Positions 22,568-34,724 of a DNA stretch of 64,000 nt are shown here, one piece after another. Numbering within the stretch: position 1 is the stretch's first letter; every line of letters begins with the position of its first letter. The position numbers and the translations under genes were made by a program. The notes under the pieces are model-generated. The model made no database searches. It saw nothing but the letters and a program-made list of their open reading frames with translations, and was not told the DNA's origin. This stretch comes from Malus domestica (Eukaryota; Streptophyta; Magnoliopsida; Rosales; Rosaceae), in NCBI RefSeq assembly GCF_042453785.1, contig NC_091665.1, forward strand, positions 29,971,001 through 30,035,000, given 5' to 3'.

Positions 22568-23375
22568 ATGGCTAGCAACGCTATGACAGCCTTCCAAGTT
22601 CCAGTGCTCGACGACAACAACTTCGATAATTGGAGTATCAAAATGAAGGCCCTTTTGGGAGCACACGATGTATGAGAAGTTGTGGAAAAAGGCTACACTG
22701 AGCCAGAAGATGAAGCTACTATGTCCCAACCCCAGAATAAGAGTTTGAAAGATTCAAGAAAGAGAGACAAGAAGGCTCTCTCCCTCATCTACCAAGCATT
22801 AGATGACAATGGCTTTGAAAAGGTCTCGAGTGCAAACTCTGCCAAGCAAGCATGGGAGAAGCTTCAAACCTCTTGCAAAGGAGCCGAACAAGTGAAAAAG
22901 GTTCGTCTTCAAGTATTAAGAGGTGAGTTCGAATCTCTACAAATGAAAGGGTTTGAATCAATCTCTGATTATTTCTCAAGAGTCCTAGCCGTTTCCAATC
23001 AATTAAAAAGAAACGGAGAAAAGTTAGAAGATGTTAGAATTATGGAGAAGATACTACGCTCGTTTGACCCCAAGTTCGAGCACATTGTTGTGATGATTGA
23101 AGAAACTAAAAACTTGGAAGAAATTAGTATAGAGCAATTAATGGGTTCGCTATAAGCATATGCAGAGAAACATAAGAAGAGGCAAGGGAATGATGAGCAG
23201 CTCCTCAAGACGCATGTCCAGCCAAAGAAGAAAGAAGAAAGCTTGGACAACGAGAGAAACCAGTACGAATGAAGTCGTGGTCGAGGTCGTGGACGTGGAC
23301 ATGGTTGGAACTTTAACAATCATAACAACTACGAAAGAGGAGGAAGCTTGACATGGTCATGGAAGATGATGCTCA
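22568..23375 (+). pseudogene. Copia 2 gag
   Basis: The reading starts MASNAMTAFQVPVLDDNNFD at 22568, followed by a UBN2-type copia gag domain. An early TGA at 22673 falls in a position where tryptophan is usual (HDVW). Further stops occur at 23153 and 23271. An RGRGRGRG-type linker leads toward the zinc knuckle. Confidence 0.85.
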
Positions 23376-24260
23376 AACTTGAGGTATGAAAAATCTCAAG
23401 TTCAATGCTACAACTGTCAAAAGTTTGGGCATTATGCTTGGGAATGTAGAGCTCTAAGCAACAGGCTTGATGAGAAGGTCAATTATGTGAAAGAAGAGAA
23501 AGAAGATAAAGGCATTGTGCTACTAGCATGCAAGAACAATGATGGAAACCAAGACTATACATGGTACCTTGACACCGGCGCCAGCAACCACATGTGCGGA
23601 AGAAGAAGCATGTTCGTAGAGCTCAATGAATCGGTGAGTGGCAACGTTTCTTTTGGAGACGAATCCAAAATACTCGTCAAAGGAAAAGGTAACATCCTAA
23701 TTCCCATGAAAAATGGCGGTCACCAATTAATTTCAAATGTCTACTACGTGCCCAATATGAAAAGCAACATTTTGAGCTTGGTTCACTCTTAGAAAAAGGT
23801 TATGATATTCACATGAAAAATTATAGCCTTTTTCTGAGAGATGACAAAGGAAGATTAATTGCCAAGATGAAAATGTCAAAGAATAGGATGTTTCCTATGA
23901 ATATTCAAAATGATGTTGCAAAGTGCCTCAAAACATGTTACAAAGACACATCATGGCTTTGGCATCTTCGTTTTGGGCATCTTAACTTTGGGGGACTTGA
24001 GTTATTATCCAAGAAAGAGATGGTGATAGGCTTACTGTGCATCAGTCGCCCTGATCAAGCTTGCGAAGTATGTTTGCTTGGGAAACAGTTCAGGAAAAGT
24101 TTTCCAAAGGAGTCGACCATAAGAGCTCAGAAGCCACTCGAGCTCATTCACACCGATGTGTGCAGTCCAATAAAACCAAGCTCTTTGGGTAAAAATAATT
24201 ATTTCCTTCTCTTCATTGATGATTTTTTATGGAAAATCTGGGTGTATTTCTTGAAGTAGA
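23376..24260 (+). pseudogene. Copia 2 zinc knuckle, protease and start of integrase
   Basis: An intact CCHC knuckle (CYNCQKFGHYAWEC) is followed by the aspartic protease motif YLDTGASNHMC. A frameshift near 23790 precedes the integrase HHCC region (HLRFGHLNFGGL, then CEVCLLGK) and the first catalytic segment (HTDVCSP). The ORF ends at a stop near 24257. Confidence 0.85.
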
Positions 24261-25220
24261 AATCAGAGGTATTTGGAGCATTCAAGAAATTCAAAGCTGT
24301 TGTAGAAAATGAGAGTGGTTGCAAGATCAAAGCCATGAGATCTGATTGAGGAGGAGAATTCACTTCAAAGGAATTTCAAGAATTATGTGAAGCCAATGGA
24401 ATTCATTGACCTTTGATAGTTCCAAGATCCCCTCAACAAAATGGTGTGGCGAAAAGAAAAAATCAAACCATCCTCGACATGGCTCGAAGCATGCTCAAAA
24501 GTAAGAGATTGCGTAAGGAGCTGTGGGCAGAAGTGGTAACATGTGCTATCTACCTATCAAATCGGTCTCCAACAAGAAGTGTGTGGGGGAAAGACTCCGC
24601 AAGAAGCATGGAGTGGAAGAAAACCAGGTATCTCCCATCTAAGAGTTTTTGGAAGCATAGCCCATGTACATGTACCAAACGAGAGGAGAACCAAACTCGA
24701 TGACAAAAGTGAGAAGTTCATCTTCATCGGCTATGACTCAAATTCAAAAGGCTATAAGCTGTATAATCAAACAATGGGAAGATGGTGATCAGTCGAGACG
24801 TGACATTCGATGAAGAAGGAGAATGAGATTTTTGCTCTCATGCAGGTGATCTTCACTTCTTTCCTTAGTTTGAATAAGAGAATGAACAAGGGATGATGGA
24901 GCAAGCAAGAGAGGTTCAACAAGAGTCCACTACTCCACCTGCTTCACCAACATCAACCAATCATGGTAATTCACCAGCATCAGCATCATCAAGTGGGAGT
25001 CTAAATGAAAGAGAAGTACCACGCACAAGAAGTCTACAAGATCTCTATGAGGTAGCTGAAAGACTCGATAATCCTACACTTTTATGTCTCTTTGCTGATT
25101 GTGAACCAGTTGACTTCCAAGAAGCAGTGCAAGATACTAAGTGGAGGAAAGCAATGGATGAAGAAATTGAAGCAATTCAGAAGAACGATACATGGGAACT
25201 CGCTATTCTTCCGAAATGAC
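24261..25220 (+). pseudogene. Copia 2 integrase C-terminal half
   Basis: Pieces read SPQQNGVAKRKNQTILDMAR and FIFIGYDSNSKGYKLY, which is the DDE-core end and the C-terminal GKGY-like domain of copia integrase. They are separated by stops at about 24347 and 24407 and a frameshift near 24600. Confidence 0.8.
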
Positions 25221-26630
25221 ACAAAGCCATCAGAGTCAAGTGGGTGTATAAGACAAAGAAGAATACCAACGGAGAGGTTGAAAGATACAAGGCGAGACTA
25301 GTGGCGAATGGCTATAGTCAAAGAGCCGGAATCGACTATGATGAGGTATTTGCACCCGTTGCTCGGTTGGAAACTATACGATTACTAATTTCTTTGGCAG
25401 CTCAAAACAAATGGAAGATTCAACAAATGGATGTGAAGCCCGCTTTCCTAAATGGAATCCTTGAAAAAGAAGTCTACATTCAGCAACCGTCAGGCTATGA
25501 AATCAAAGGGCATGAAGACAAAGTTCTGAAGCTGAAGAAAGCCCTCTATGGGTTAAAACAAGCGCCACGAGCATGGAATAGTCGCATCGACAAGTACTTC
25601 CAAGAAAACAACTTCATCAAGTGCCCTCATGAATATGCTTTCTAGGTCAAAGTCAAGGATGAAGATATTCTGATTGTGTGTTTATATGTGGATGATCTAA
25701 TCTTCACTGGAAGTAATCCAAGTATATATGAAGAGTTCAAGAGAGTGATAACCAAAGAATTCGAGATGACCGACATCGGGCTGATGGCATACTACCTAGG
25801 CATTGAAGTCAAGCAGAACAAAGAAGGCATTTTCATCTCCCAAGAAAGCTACACAAAGGAGATACTGAAAAAGTTCAAAATGGATGATTGTAAGCCTATA
25901 AGCACACCAGTGGAGTGCGGAGCTAAACTAACCAAGCATGACGAAGGAGAAAGTGTAGATCCAACATTTTTCAAGAGTTTAGTTGGAAGCTTGCGCTACT
26001 TGACTTACACAAGACCAAATATTCTCTATGTCGTCAGATTAGTCAGTCGCTACATAGAGAATCCCACAACTACACATTTGAAGACCGCCAAAAGAATTCT
26101 TCGATACCTTAAAGGTACTGTTAACTTTGACTTGTTCTATTCAAGCTCTAATAACTTTGACTTGTTCTAATAACGACAGTGATTGGGCAGGAGATTCAGA
26201 TGATCGAAAAAGCACTACTGGATTTGTGTTCTTCATGGGAGACACTGCATTCACATGGATGTTGAAGAAGCAACCGATTGTCACTCTCTCTACCTACGAA
26301 GCTGAATACGTAGCTGCTACCTCATGTGTCTGTCATGCAATCTGGTTGAGAAACTTGCTAAAAGAATTAAGCATGCCACAAGAAGAGCCAACATAGATCT
26401 ATGTCGACAACAAATTTGCAATAGCTCTAGCAAAGAATCCAGTATTCCATGACAGGAGCAAACACATAGATACCCGCTATCATTACATAAGAGAGTGTAT
26501 TGCAAGAAAGGATGTACTAGTGGAATACGTGAAGTCTCAAGACCAAGTCGCCGACGTATTCACCAAGCCACTCAAACAAGAAGACTTTGTTAGATTAAGG
26601 AAATCAATCGGCGTCACAAGACAAAATTGA
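25221..26630 (+). pseudogene. Copia 2 reverse transcriptase and RNase H
   Basis: RT segments include VKWVYKTKKNTNGEVERYKA, QMDVKPAFLNG, YGLKQAPRAWN and the catalytic LYVDDLIFTG (near 25682). RNase H follows, with SDWAGDSDDRKSTTGF near 26175 and the C-terminal VADVFTKPLK near 26550. A stop at 25643, a short local duplication with frameshift near 26150 (TAACTTTGACTTGTTCTA twice) and a stop at 26395 prevent a full product. Confidence 0.9.
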
Positions 26631-26637
26631 AGGGGGA

Positions 26638-27126
26638 TGTTGAAATGTAATCTTGTCTTGGCCCAAGACAATTGATCCGGCCCATACATAAAGAAAGATC
26701 CATGCACATGCTAGAGAATTCTAGTAAAGTTCAAGTTGGTGGAAGAGTCTAGAAGAATGGTGAGGATTCCACCAACATACAAGATTAATATAGATAATTC
26801 TAGCTTAGGAAGGTAGTGGAATTATCTAGATATCTCTAGCATGATGCTTCCATGCTTCTCCAAGGTTCCATCCATGCCTATAAAAGGAGAAGGTATCCAC
26901 ACCATTTGAAACAACCAAGAAAGCTAGTAGTGAGAAGTGAGAAGAAGCAACAAAGCTTCTAAGAGTGTTTGAGTGTTTCCTCTTGTTCTAAGTTTGTGAG
27001 TGAATAAAAATCTTGTGTAATAGTTTGAGTATTCTTTCTTTCTCTTGCCTATCGATTCCGCTGCGTTACATTCTTCTTTGTGAGATAAACATCTCCAAAG
27101 TAGTGAAGTCTTTTTAAGCCCCAACA
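26638..27126 (+). repeat. Copia 2 3' LTR
   Basis: 489 bp, the same length as the 5' LTR, with about 15 substitutions and no indel seen. Confidence 0.95.
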
Positions 27127-27369
27127 TATATGTGTGATTCGGCAGCCACATAAAAACCCCTAATCTGATGCATATATAGATGATATAGATACTGCACTGA
27201 GACTCCTATCCCAACGTAATAATGACTCTCTTCTCTTTATCTTTAACAAACTTAATCAGTGATATGCTTGCAAAGGGAATTCGAACGTCCAAAACCTTGA
27301 GCCCAACTAATGTAATGTAAATCGAAAACTACATCAGGTGCAAGCATGCAAACATACATGAGCATGCGT
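27127..27369. other. Intergenic filler in unit A, no gene seen
   Basis: Continuation of the sequence interrupted by copia 2. It holds no thiolase exon 13 or 14. Confidence 0.4.
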
Positions 27370-27402
27370 CTCAAGATAGTCTCTAATTTAAAACATCATT
27401 CA

Positions 27403-28470
<1,068 letters not shown>

Positions 28471-28479
28471 TTGGAGCAA

Positions 28480-29640
28480 TATTAAAAAATAGGGCAAAAG
28501 ACTGTTTACTAGCCTCATGTTTCGTGATTTTCAACATTTAGTACATCAATTTTTTTTAATCCCAGAGTCATACCCAAAGTGTAAATTTTGGAATAGTCTC
28601 ATACATCCGTTAGTCAAACTGTTAAGTTTCCAGTTAAGTGATGACGTGGTGCCCATGTGGACAATGATTGGGCGCCACGTGGTTCCACGTGGATTTTTTT
28701 TTTCCCACAATCATGTACCTACATTTTTTCCCGCCAAAAGCTTTGAAAAAAAAATCATCTTTTTTTTTTCTTCTTCTTCCTCGGGGGGGGGACGAACTGG
28801 GTTCCTGATTTTTTTTTTTTTTTTTCTTCCTCCTCCTCCTCCTCCTCCTCCTCCTCCTCCTTCTTCTTCTGGGTTTTGGGGGTTGGGTTTTCTTCTTCTT
28901 TTTCCTCCGAATCTGGGTTGCAGATTCAGGTTTTTTTTTTCCTTCTTTCTCCTTCTTATTCTTCTTCTGCCTCCTTCTTCCTTCTCCTTCTTCTTCTTCT
29001 TCTTCCTCCGAATCCTAGATTCAGTTTTTTTTTTTTTTCCTTTTTCCTTCTTCTACTTCTTCTTCCTCCGAATCTGGGTTGCAAATTCCGTTTTTTTTTT
29101 CTTCTTCCTTCAAATCTGGGGAAGATGAAGGTTTTTTTTTTTTCCTTCTTCTTCTTCTGGGTTGCAGTTTCAGTTTTTTTTTTAATTTATTTTTTTCTTC
29201 TTCCTCTTCCTTTTTCTTCTTCTTCTAGGTTTTTCTTTTTGTTCTTCTTCTGGGTTGGCGCTGAGGAGGTCGAGGGAGCGGACGACCGGGGAAGAGGAGG
29301 GAGGGAGAGGTTGGCGCCGTCAGACTCAAACACCGGAGGGTTCAGGTGTGTGTGGTGAGATTGGTGTCGGAAATGGCGGAGCTTGATAAAATCGGGTGGT
29401 GGGTGTCTTGATAAAATTGGGGGATGAAATGGGTTCTGCTGTGTGAGTATCAGGGAAAGGAAGGGTGTCGGTGGGTAGGGGTGGAGGGGATGGAGGAGTG
29501 GAGCCGTGGAAGGGGTGGAGGGTGGGGAAGACGAAGGGGAACTGGAAGGGTGGGATTTGGGGAAGACGAAGGGGTGAGTGATGGGAGGGTGGGATTTGGG
29601 GAAAACGTTGAAGTTGAAAAAATCCAAACCTTGATTGCAG
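28480..29640. repeat. Polypyrimidine microsatellite-rich region
   Basis: Long interrupted (TTC)n, (CTC)n and poly(T) tracts fill 28740-29230, followed by purine-rich sequence to 29640. Open frames here (203 codons at 28517, 160 at 28876, 146 on the minus strand) are strings of F, S, L and P from repeat translation and are not taken as genes. The region lies at the junction between the two duplication units. Confidence 0.7.
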
Positions 29641-29649
29641 TCAAGAGCC

Positions 29650-30424
29650 CAAATGTCAAGGCCGCTTGAATTTCCTAAAAAAAATAGTAAATCTATGAAT
29701 CACAATGGAGACAGAGGCAAATTTATGCAAGACATTGCTAAACTTCTTCACTCGAAAAGCTGCAAAATTATGCAAGGGTTCCTTACAATTTTAAATTTTC
29801 AAATAGAAATCAAATTGAGTTCGTAAAACCTTGAATTCGTCAAGTTTAAGCATGCAACTTGCTGGTATCTCACATCAGGAAACTAGGAAACGCAACAGAA
29901 GGTCACAGAGGTTTATAACTGGAATTCTAACTCAAATCCAATAGACAGAGCAAGGAAATCCTACCTGCGATTGGAAGGGTTAAGCCTAAGTTTGATACCA
30001 GTCGGATTTTGTCCTGATTCTTGCCGGAGAGCTCAGGGATTTGAGTTCTTAGATTTTCTTATCCCCAACAGCCAAAACACGATTCCCGTAACCCAAACTT
30101 AGGGTTAAATTTGTAGAGGTGGAGATGATGATAATCTGGTGGTGAGATGATCTGAGATCGAAGGTTTGTGTGTGGGGTTGTCTCTGTGGAGGAAAGAGTT
30201 CAGAGAGAGGGAGAGAGAGCTGAGAGTTTTCGTAAAGGGAAAGGAAGACACGGGGAGAAATGAAATGGGGTGTAGGCCCCACGGCCACACAAAATCCTCA
30301 CATAAAAATAGTAATATTAAATAAAATATTAAAATAGTAATATAGTAACATATAATTCATAATAAAAAATCATATATTTAAAAAAAAAATTATAAAACCG
30401 AAATTTGAGGGACGGGACATTACA
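29650..30424 (-). mobile_element. LTR-like sequence (one end resolved)
   Basis: On the minus strand the sequence begins TGTAATGTCCCGTCCCTC at 30424, an LTR-type start, and runs through a CT-rich leader (near 30190-30230). The other end and target duplication are not found, so this may be a solo or truncated LTR. No gag or pol domain is nearby. Confidence 0.4.
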
Positions 30425-31228
30425 GAACGAGTCCTCGAAACAATTTCGTCCATATCCTTCTCTTTTCCTTCTTTCCACTATGATTTCTTTCTTTTCCCTC
30501 AAATTTATCTATTCTCCAAAAGGCAACTAACCTTTATTACGTGTTTTCATTTAATTGCATCAAAAGCCAAACCCTATTTTAGTGCTTGTAAATTTGGATC
30601 GAGAGAGGGATCAGAGGGAAGGAGAAGACAGAAGAAATCAAAACCCACATATAAATCAGAGAAATGATAAAAAACATTTAAAAAAAAAATCAAAACTAAA
30701 GGATTTGGGTCTCCTCCAAGAAACACCAAACCAATCACTTCAACTCCAAAAATCCATCAATCAAAAAGTAAAATTAAGCAAACCCAATTCACAAAACCTA
30801 CGAATGAAAAGGTAAAAATCGAAGAAGATGAGTGGGTTAGAGAGAGAACTCTTGTGTATATTCAAAATGTAGAGAGAGAAGAGAGAGAGAAAGAGAGAAA
30901 GCTTAGATGAAGAAGATAGTTGGGTTAGAAAGAGCTCTTGGTTGAAGAATATGGGTGGGTTAGGGTTCTTCGAACTAGAATTGGGGAGAAAAATTCTCTC
31001 TCTCTCTCTCTCTCTCTCTCTACAAAATAAGAAATGAGAGCTGAAATTTCTGGATAACCCATTTATATGAGAGGACAATTTAATCATTTCAAGGTGTAGG
31101 AAAAATCATATTTCTGTCTTATTGTTGTGCATGGTGTGCATATTCGAAATGTCCTATTTTTGCCCCAAAATTAAGAAACTGTCATATTTTTACGTATTTT
31201 CCCAAAAAAACAAATTTAGGCAATAACC
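30425..31228. other. Intergenic, no gene seen
   Basis: Purine- and A-rich sequence with a (TC)n array at 30994-31021 and (GA)-rich tracts. ORFs of 86 and 108 codons are low-complexity and unsupported. Confidence 0.4.
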
Positions 31229-31379
31229 ATACCTAGTATAATGATAAATTTGTATATGGTGCATGGGAAATTTTGAAAAGTGGTCAAATTGTGGGCACAC
31301 CGAAGGTTTTAGACCAACAATTCAAATTTTTAGAAATTAACTCAAAGGGGATTCAAGTCCAATCAAAGTTAAGCTTTTC

Positions 31380-31592
31380 GAATCCGGAATCTCTTTGTAA
31401 GGATCCTAAGGATCCGTAAATTGTGTATGTTCATCGTATCGTAAATCGTACGATTATAAATCATTTTAAATATTTTTATTTAAAATTAAACACAAATAGT
31501 ACCTGATAAAAACTGATTGCACAATGTATGATGAACGAACTCGATTCACGGATCTTCAAGATCCTCACCAAAAAAATCCGAAGAGGATCTTG
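31380..31592. mobile_element. MITE with GGATCC-rich inverted ends
   Basis: The left arm (ATCCGGAATCTCTTTGTAAG) and right arm (near 31575-31592, AATCCGAAGAGGATC) are imperfect inverted repeats, and paired GGATC(C) motifs lie inside. The interval between the flanking unit B blocks fits a short DNA-element insertion. The target duplication is not certain. Confidence 0.5.
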
Positions 31593-31799
31593 TTGAACGC
31601 TTTTCTATTTACGTTGTCTTTTTTTTTTTCAAATATTGGCATTAAGCCCCCTTGATCTAAGAAAATTATATTTCTATTGTTGAAAAAAGGGAACTATCGC
31701 AGAAAACTATAGAATATTTTGGAGAAGGAAAAACAACTTCATTCAACTTTGCTTAACCATTCAAAATACAAATTACAACTTAAATAATACGACTCCGGG

Positions 31800-32783
31800 G
31801 CCGGATGGGTTATCTCTACTGTTTTACCAAAAGTTTTGGGATATTGTGGGAATGGATGTGATTGCTGCGATTAGGTCTTTCCTCACCTATGGGCGCATTC
31901 TTAAAGAATTAAATTATACCATTGTTTCTTTGATTTCTAAGGTCCCTGAACTGATAAACATGACTCAATTACGTCTTATAGCGCTTTGTAATGTTCTTTA
32001 CAAGATAGGGGCCAAAGTCATTATGAATCGCCTAAAGGGTCTAATGGATACTATTATTACGACTCAACATGGGGCTTTTGTTCCCGGCAGATTGATTTCC
32101 GACAATTCCCTTGTAGCTTCTGAATTGGGTCACTACCTTCACAATCTCCAGCGAGGTAAACCGGGGTATTTAGCCTTGAAACTAGATATGAGTAAGGCGT
32201 ATGATCGTGTGGAGTGGAGCTTTCTCAAGAGAATGATGTTGCAACTCGGCTTTGACCCGCACTAGACTGAATTGATTATAGGTTGTGTTAGTTCGGTCAC
32301 TTACTCTTTTTTTGTTAATGGTGAAGTTACTGGCTATATTACTCCACTCATGGTATTAGGCAGGGGGACCCCCTTTCCCCTTATTTATTTCTCATTTGTG
32401 TGGAAGGTCTTACAAGTTTGTTTTCTCGCTATGAACGGCTTGGCCTTATTCATGGAGTTTCTATCTGTCGTGGGGCGCCTAGCATTTCTCATGTTCTATT
32501 TGCCAACAACAGTTTCCTGTTTATGAGAGCCTCTTTTAAGAAGTGTTGGTTCTTGAAGCAAATTTTGTGTCTGTATGAGAAGGCTTCGGGACATTGTATT
32601 AACTTTCAAAAGTGTGCAGTGTCATTTTCGCCTAATATTAAGCAGCCTATAGTAGCTGCGTATATTGGGGTTATGTGTGTGGATATGCAGGATCGTTATC
32701 TTGGTTTGCCAATTGTGCTTGGGAAAAGTTGTTCTGAACGGTTTTCTTATATTAAGGATCGGCTTTGGAAAAAGTTGAAATGA
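31800..32783 (+). pseudogene. LINE reverse transcriptase remnant
   Basis: Segments include QHGAFVPGRLISDNSLVA, LALKLDMSKAYDRVEWSFL (the first catalytic aspartate is present) and HVLFANNSFLFM (both aspartates of the second box changed to asparagine). Breaks occur at a TAG near 32263 and a frameshift near 32400-32500. Confidence 0.85.
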
Positions 32784-32942
32784 TGGAAAGAGAAATTACT
32801 CAGTGCTAAGGTTGTAGGGCAGTCTTTGCCTATTTACTCAATGAATTGCTTCTTCCTCCCGAAGACCTTCTATGAGGATCTCTAGCGCATACTTAGCCGA
32901 TTCTAGTGGGGGGATGGTGAGGACTCTTATCGCATCCATTGG

Positions 32943-33758
32943 ATGTCATGGGAAAATATCTGCTGGCCTAAGAAGGAGGGTGGTTTTGGCTTTCGTTCAT
33001 TATATGATTTCAATCTTGCTCTCCTTGCTAAACAAAGGTGGAGGTTGATTCAAAACCCAAATTCTTTAGCATCTCGGCTATTAAAGGCTAAGTACTTCCT
33101 TTACAATTCTTTCTGGCAATCATCTCTCGGGTCTTCTTCTGTGTGTTGGCGGGGTATTATTAAAGCTAGATCGATCCTTGAAAGAAGGTTTCGCTGGCGG
33201 ATTGGAAGTGGCACCTCGGTTCGAATTTGGCATGATCGGTGGTTAGATCGTCCCTATCTGTTTAGACCTATCATGTAGTCCTCACCGATTCCAGAGGTTG
33301 TGTTCGTTTCGGATTTAATTGTCACTGAATCGGTGTCTTGGAATTCTGATTTGGTGAATGATTTGTTTCCTCCATCGGAGGCTGCCTTGATCCTTACTAC
33401 TCCTTTAAGTTGGAGGTTGCCCCCTGACAAACTAATATGGCATTACGATGCGAAATGTGCGTTCTCAGTAAAGAATGCTTACAAGATTGCTTTTGCTCGT
33501 CATTTTAAGGCATCTTCTTCACATTCAATTGTGAGGGGAGTGTCGGTTTGGAAAGCTTTGTGGAAGGCTTCTGTTCCGAGTAAAGTTCAGATGTGTGTTT
33601 GGAGGGCGTGCATGAACATTTTGCCCACTTGTGATAATCTGGTTACCAAAGGAGTTGTGGTGGATAATTTATGCCTTTTTTGTAGTTCCTCTTCGGAGTC
33701 GGTGCTACACATTTTCACTGTTTGTTCATTCGCTCGTGCAATATATGATGCTTCTTAG
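32943..33758 (+). pseudogene. LINE zf-RVT region
   Basis: It reads MSWENICWPKKEGGFGFRSL, then SVWKALWKASVPSKVQMCVW and CLFCSSSSESVLHIF, the zinc-binding region found after RT in plant LINEs. A stop lies at 33276 between the two parts. Confidence 0.8.
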
Positions 33759-34029
33759 ATGCAGTTGGGATTGAGACTTTCAGCAAATGCATCATTTTAT
33801 GATTGGTTGTCATTATGTGTGGATCAAGTTTCCTCAAGACAATTTGCGCTATTGCTTATGTTTATACATGGCATTTTGCGTTCTAGAAATGCCTTGCTTT
33901 GGGAGAATAAAGTGGCGAATTCGACTTTAGTCTCTCATCTTTCCAATTTGCAGCTGTCGAAGTTTATTAAAGTTAGGCCGGGTCCTATTTCACATCCTAT
34001 GCAGGTGATGTCATGTTAAAGCCCCCTTC

Positions 34030-34497
34030 CGGCTGGTTGGGTAAAAATTAATGTTGATGGTTCTTTCTTTTCTGGGTCAAATATAGGTAGTGTTGGAGGT
34101 GTATTTCGTGGCGAAGCCGGTAGCTATGCTGGAGGTTTTGTTCTCCAAATACCCTTCACATCATGTCCCACTATGGTTGAGTTTCTGGCAATTCGTGAGG
34201 GACTGCACTGGGCAGTGGAAAGGAATTTGGATCACATTGTTGTGGAAAGTGACTCATTGCAAGTGGTTCAAGCTGTTGGCAGTAGTTCTCAAGGGTCTTC
34301 TCCTATGGATCTTCTGGTGGATGACATTCGTGCTAGTTTGCGAACCTTTGTGGATTCACAGGTTTGCTTTGTGCGCCGTTCTGCAAATACTGCGGCACAT
34401 GGTATGGCCATGTTGGCTTTGTCTTTCCTTTCTGAGTTTTATTGGTTTAAGAAGCCTCCGAATTTGATTGTGGAGGCCCTCGTTGATGTTGGTTGAT
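34030..34497 (+). pseudogene. LINE RNase H domain
   Basis: Frames combine to VDGSFFSGSN, then VEFLAIREGLHWAVERNLDH, VVESDSLQVVQAV and FVRRSANTAAHGMA, the plant RVT_3-type RNase H with its D-E-D residues. It terminates 37 bp before the poly(A) tail. One frameshift separates the first acidic motif from the rest. Confidence 0.85.
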
Positions 34498-34724
34498 TTC
34501 TGGTGATTCAATCAAAGCTATCATTTCTCTTCAAAAAAAAAAAAAAAACATAAAACAAACTACCAAAGAAAATAGGAACAACTATTTTTAGGACTCCCAA
34601 CATGTCTCCAGTTTTGGAGTCTCGTAAAGAAAGGGATTTACTATCCACTTCATCAACAGACTTACTATAGAAGAGACAACCCATTATTTATTCAAACATA
34701 AATGAATAACTCTAAATAAATTAA

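Larger units (their letters stand above)
22063..27126 (+). mobile_element. Ty1/copia LTR retrotransposon 2, full length but disabled
   Basis: Two LTRs of 489 bp each (22063-22551 and 26638-27126) are flanked by the perfect 5 bp target duplication TATAT (22058-22062, 27127-27131). A primer-binding site resembling the initiator-Met type (GGTACCAGAGC, 22556-22566) follows the 5' LTR, and a polypurine tract (GAAGGGGGA) precedes the 3' LTR. The LTRs differ at about 15 positions by eye count (near 3%), which makes this clearly younger than copia 1. The internal region has gag, protease, integrase, RT and RNase H in copia order but carries at least seven stops or frameshifts. Confidence 0.95.
31784..34549 (+). 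mobile_element. 5'-truncated LINE (non-LTR retrotransposon) with RNase H
   Basis: The copy begins inside the RT domain (TPGPDGLSLLFYQKFWD) and ends in a poly(A) run at 34534-34549. Endonuclease and ORF1 are missing, consistent with 5' truncation during target-primed reverse transcription. Domain order is RT, zf-RVT and plant RNase H. The usual FADD catalytic box reads FANN near 32499, so the enzyme is dead independently of the frame breaks. No target duplication was found. Confidence 0.9.

Noticed and set aside
23160-23351. 63-codon ORF in copia 2
   Set aside because: Out-of-frame reading across the basic RGRG linker of gag.
28517-29358. Open frames of 203 and 160 codons, F/S/P/L-rich
   Set aside because: Translation of TTC/CTC/poly(T) microsatellites; no domain, no splice context.
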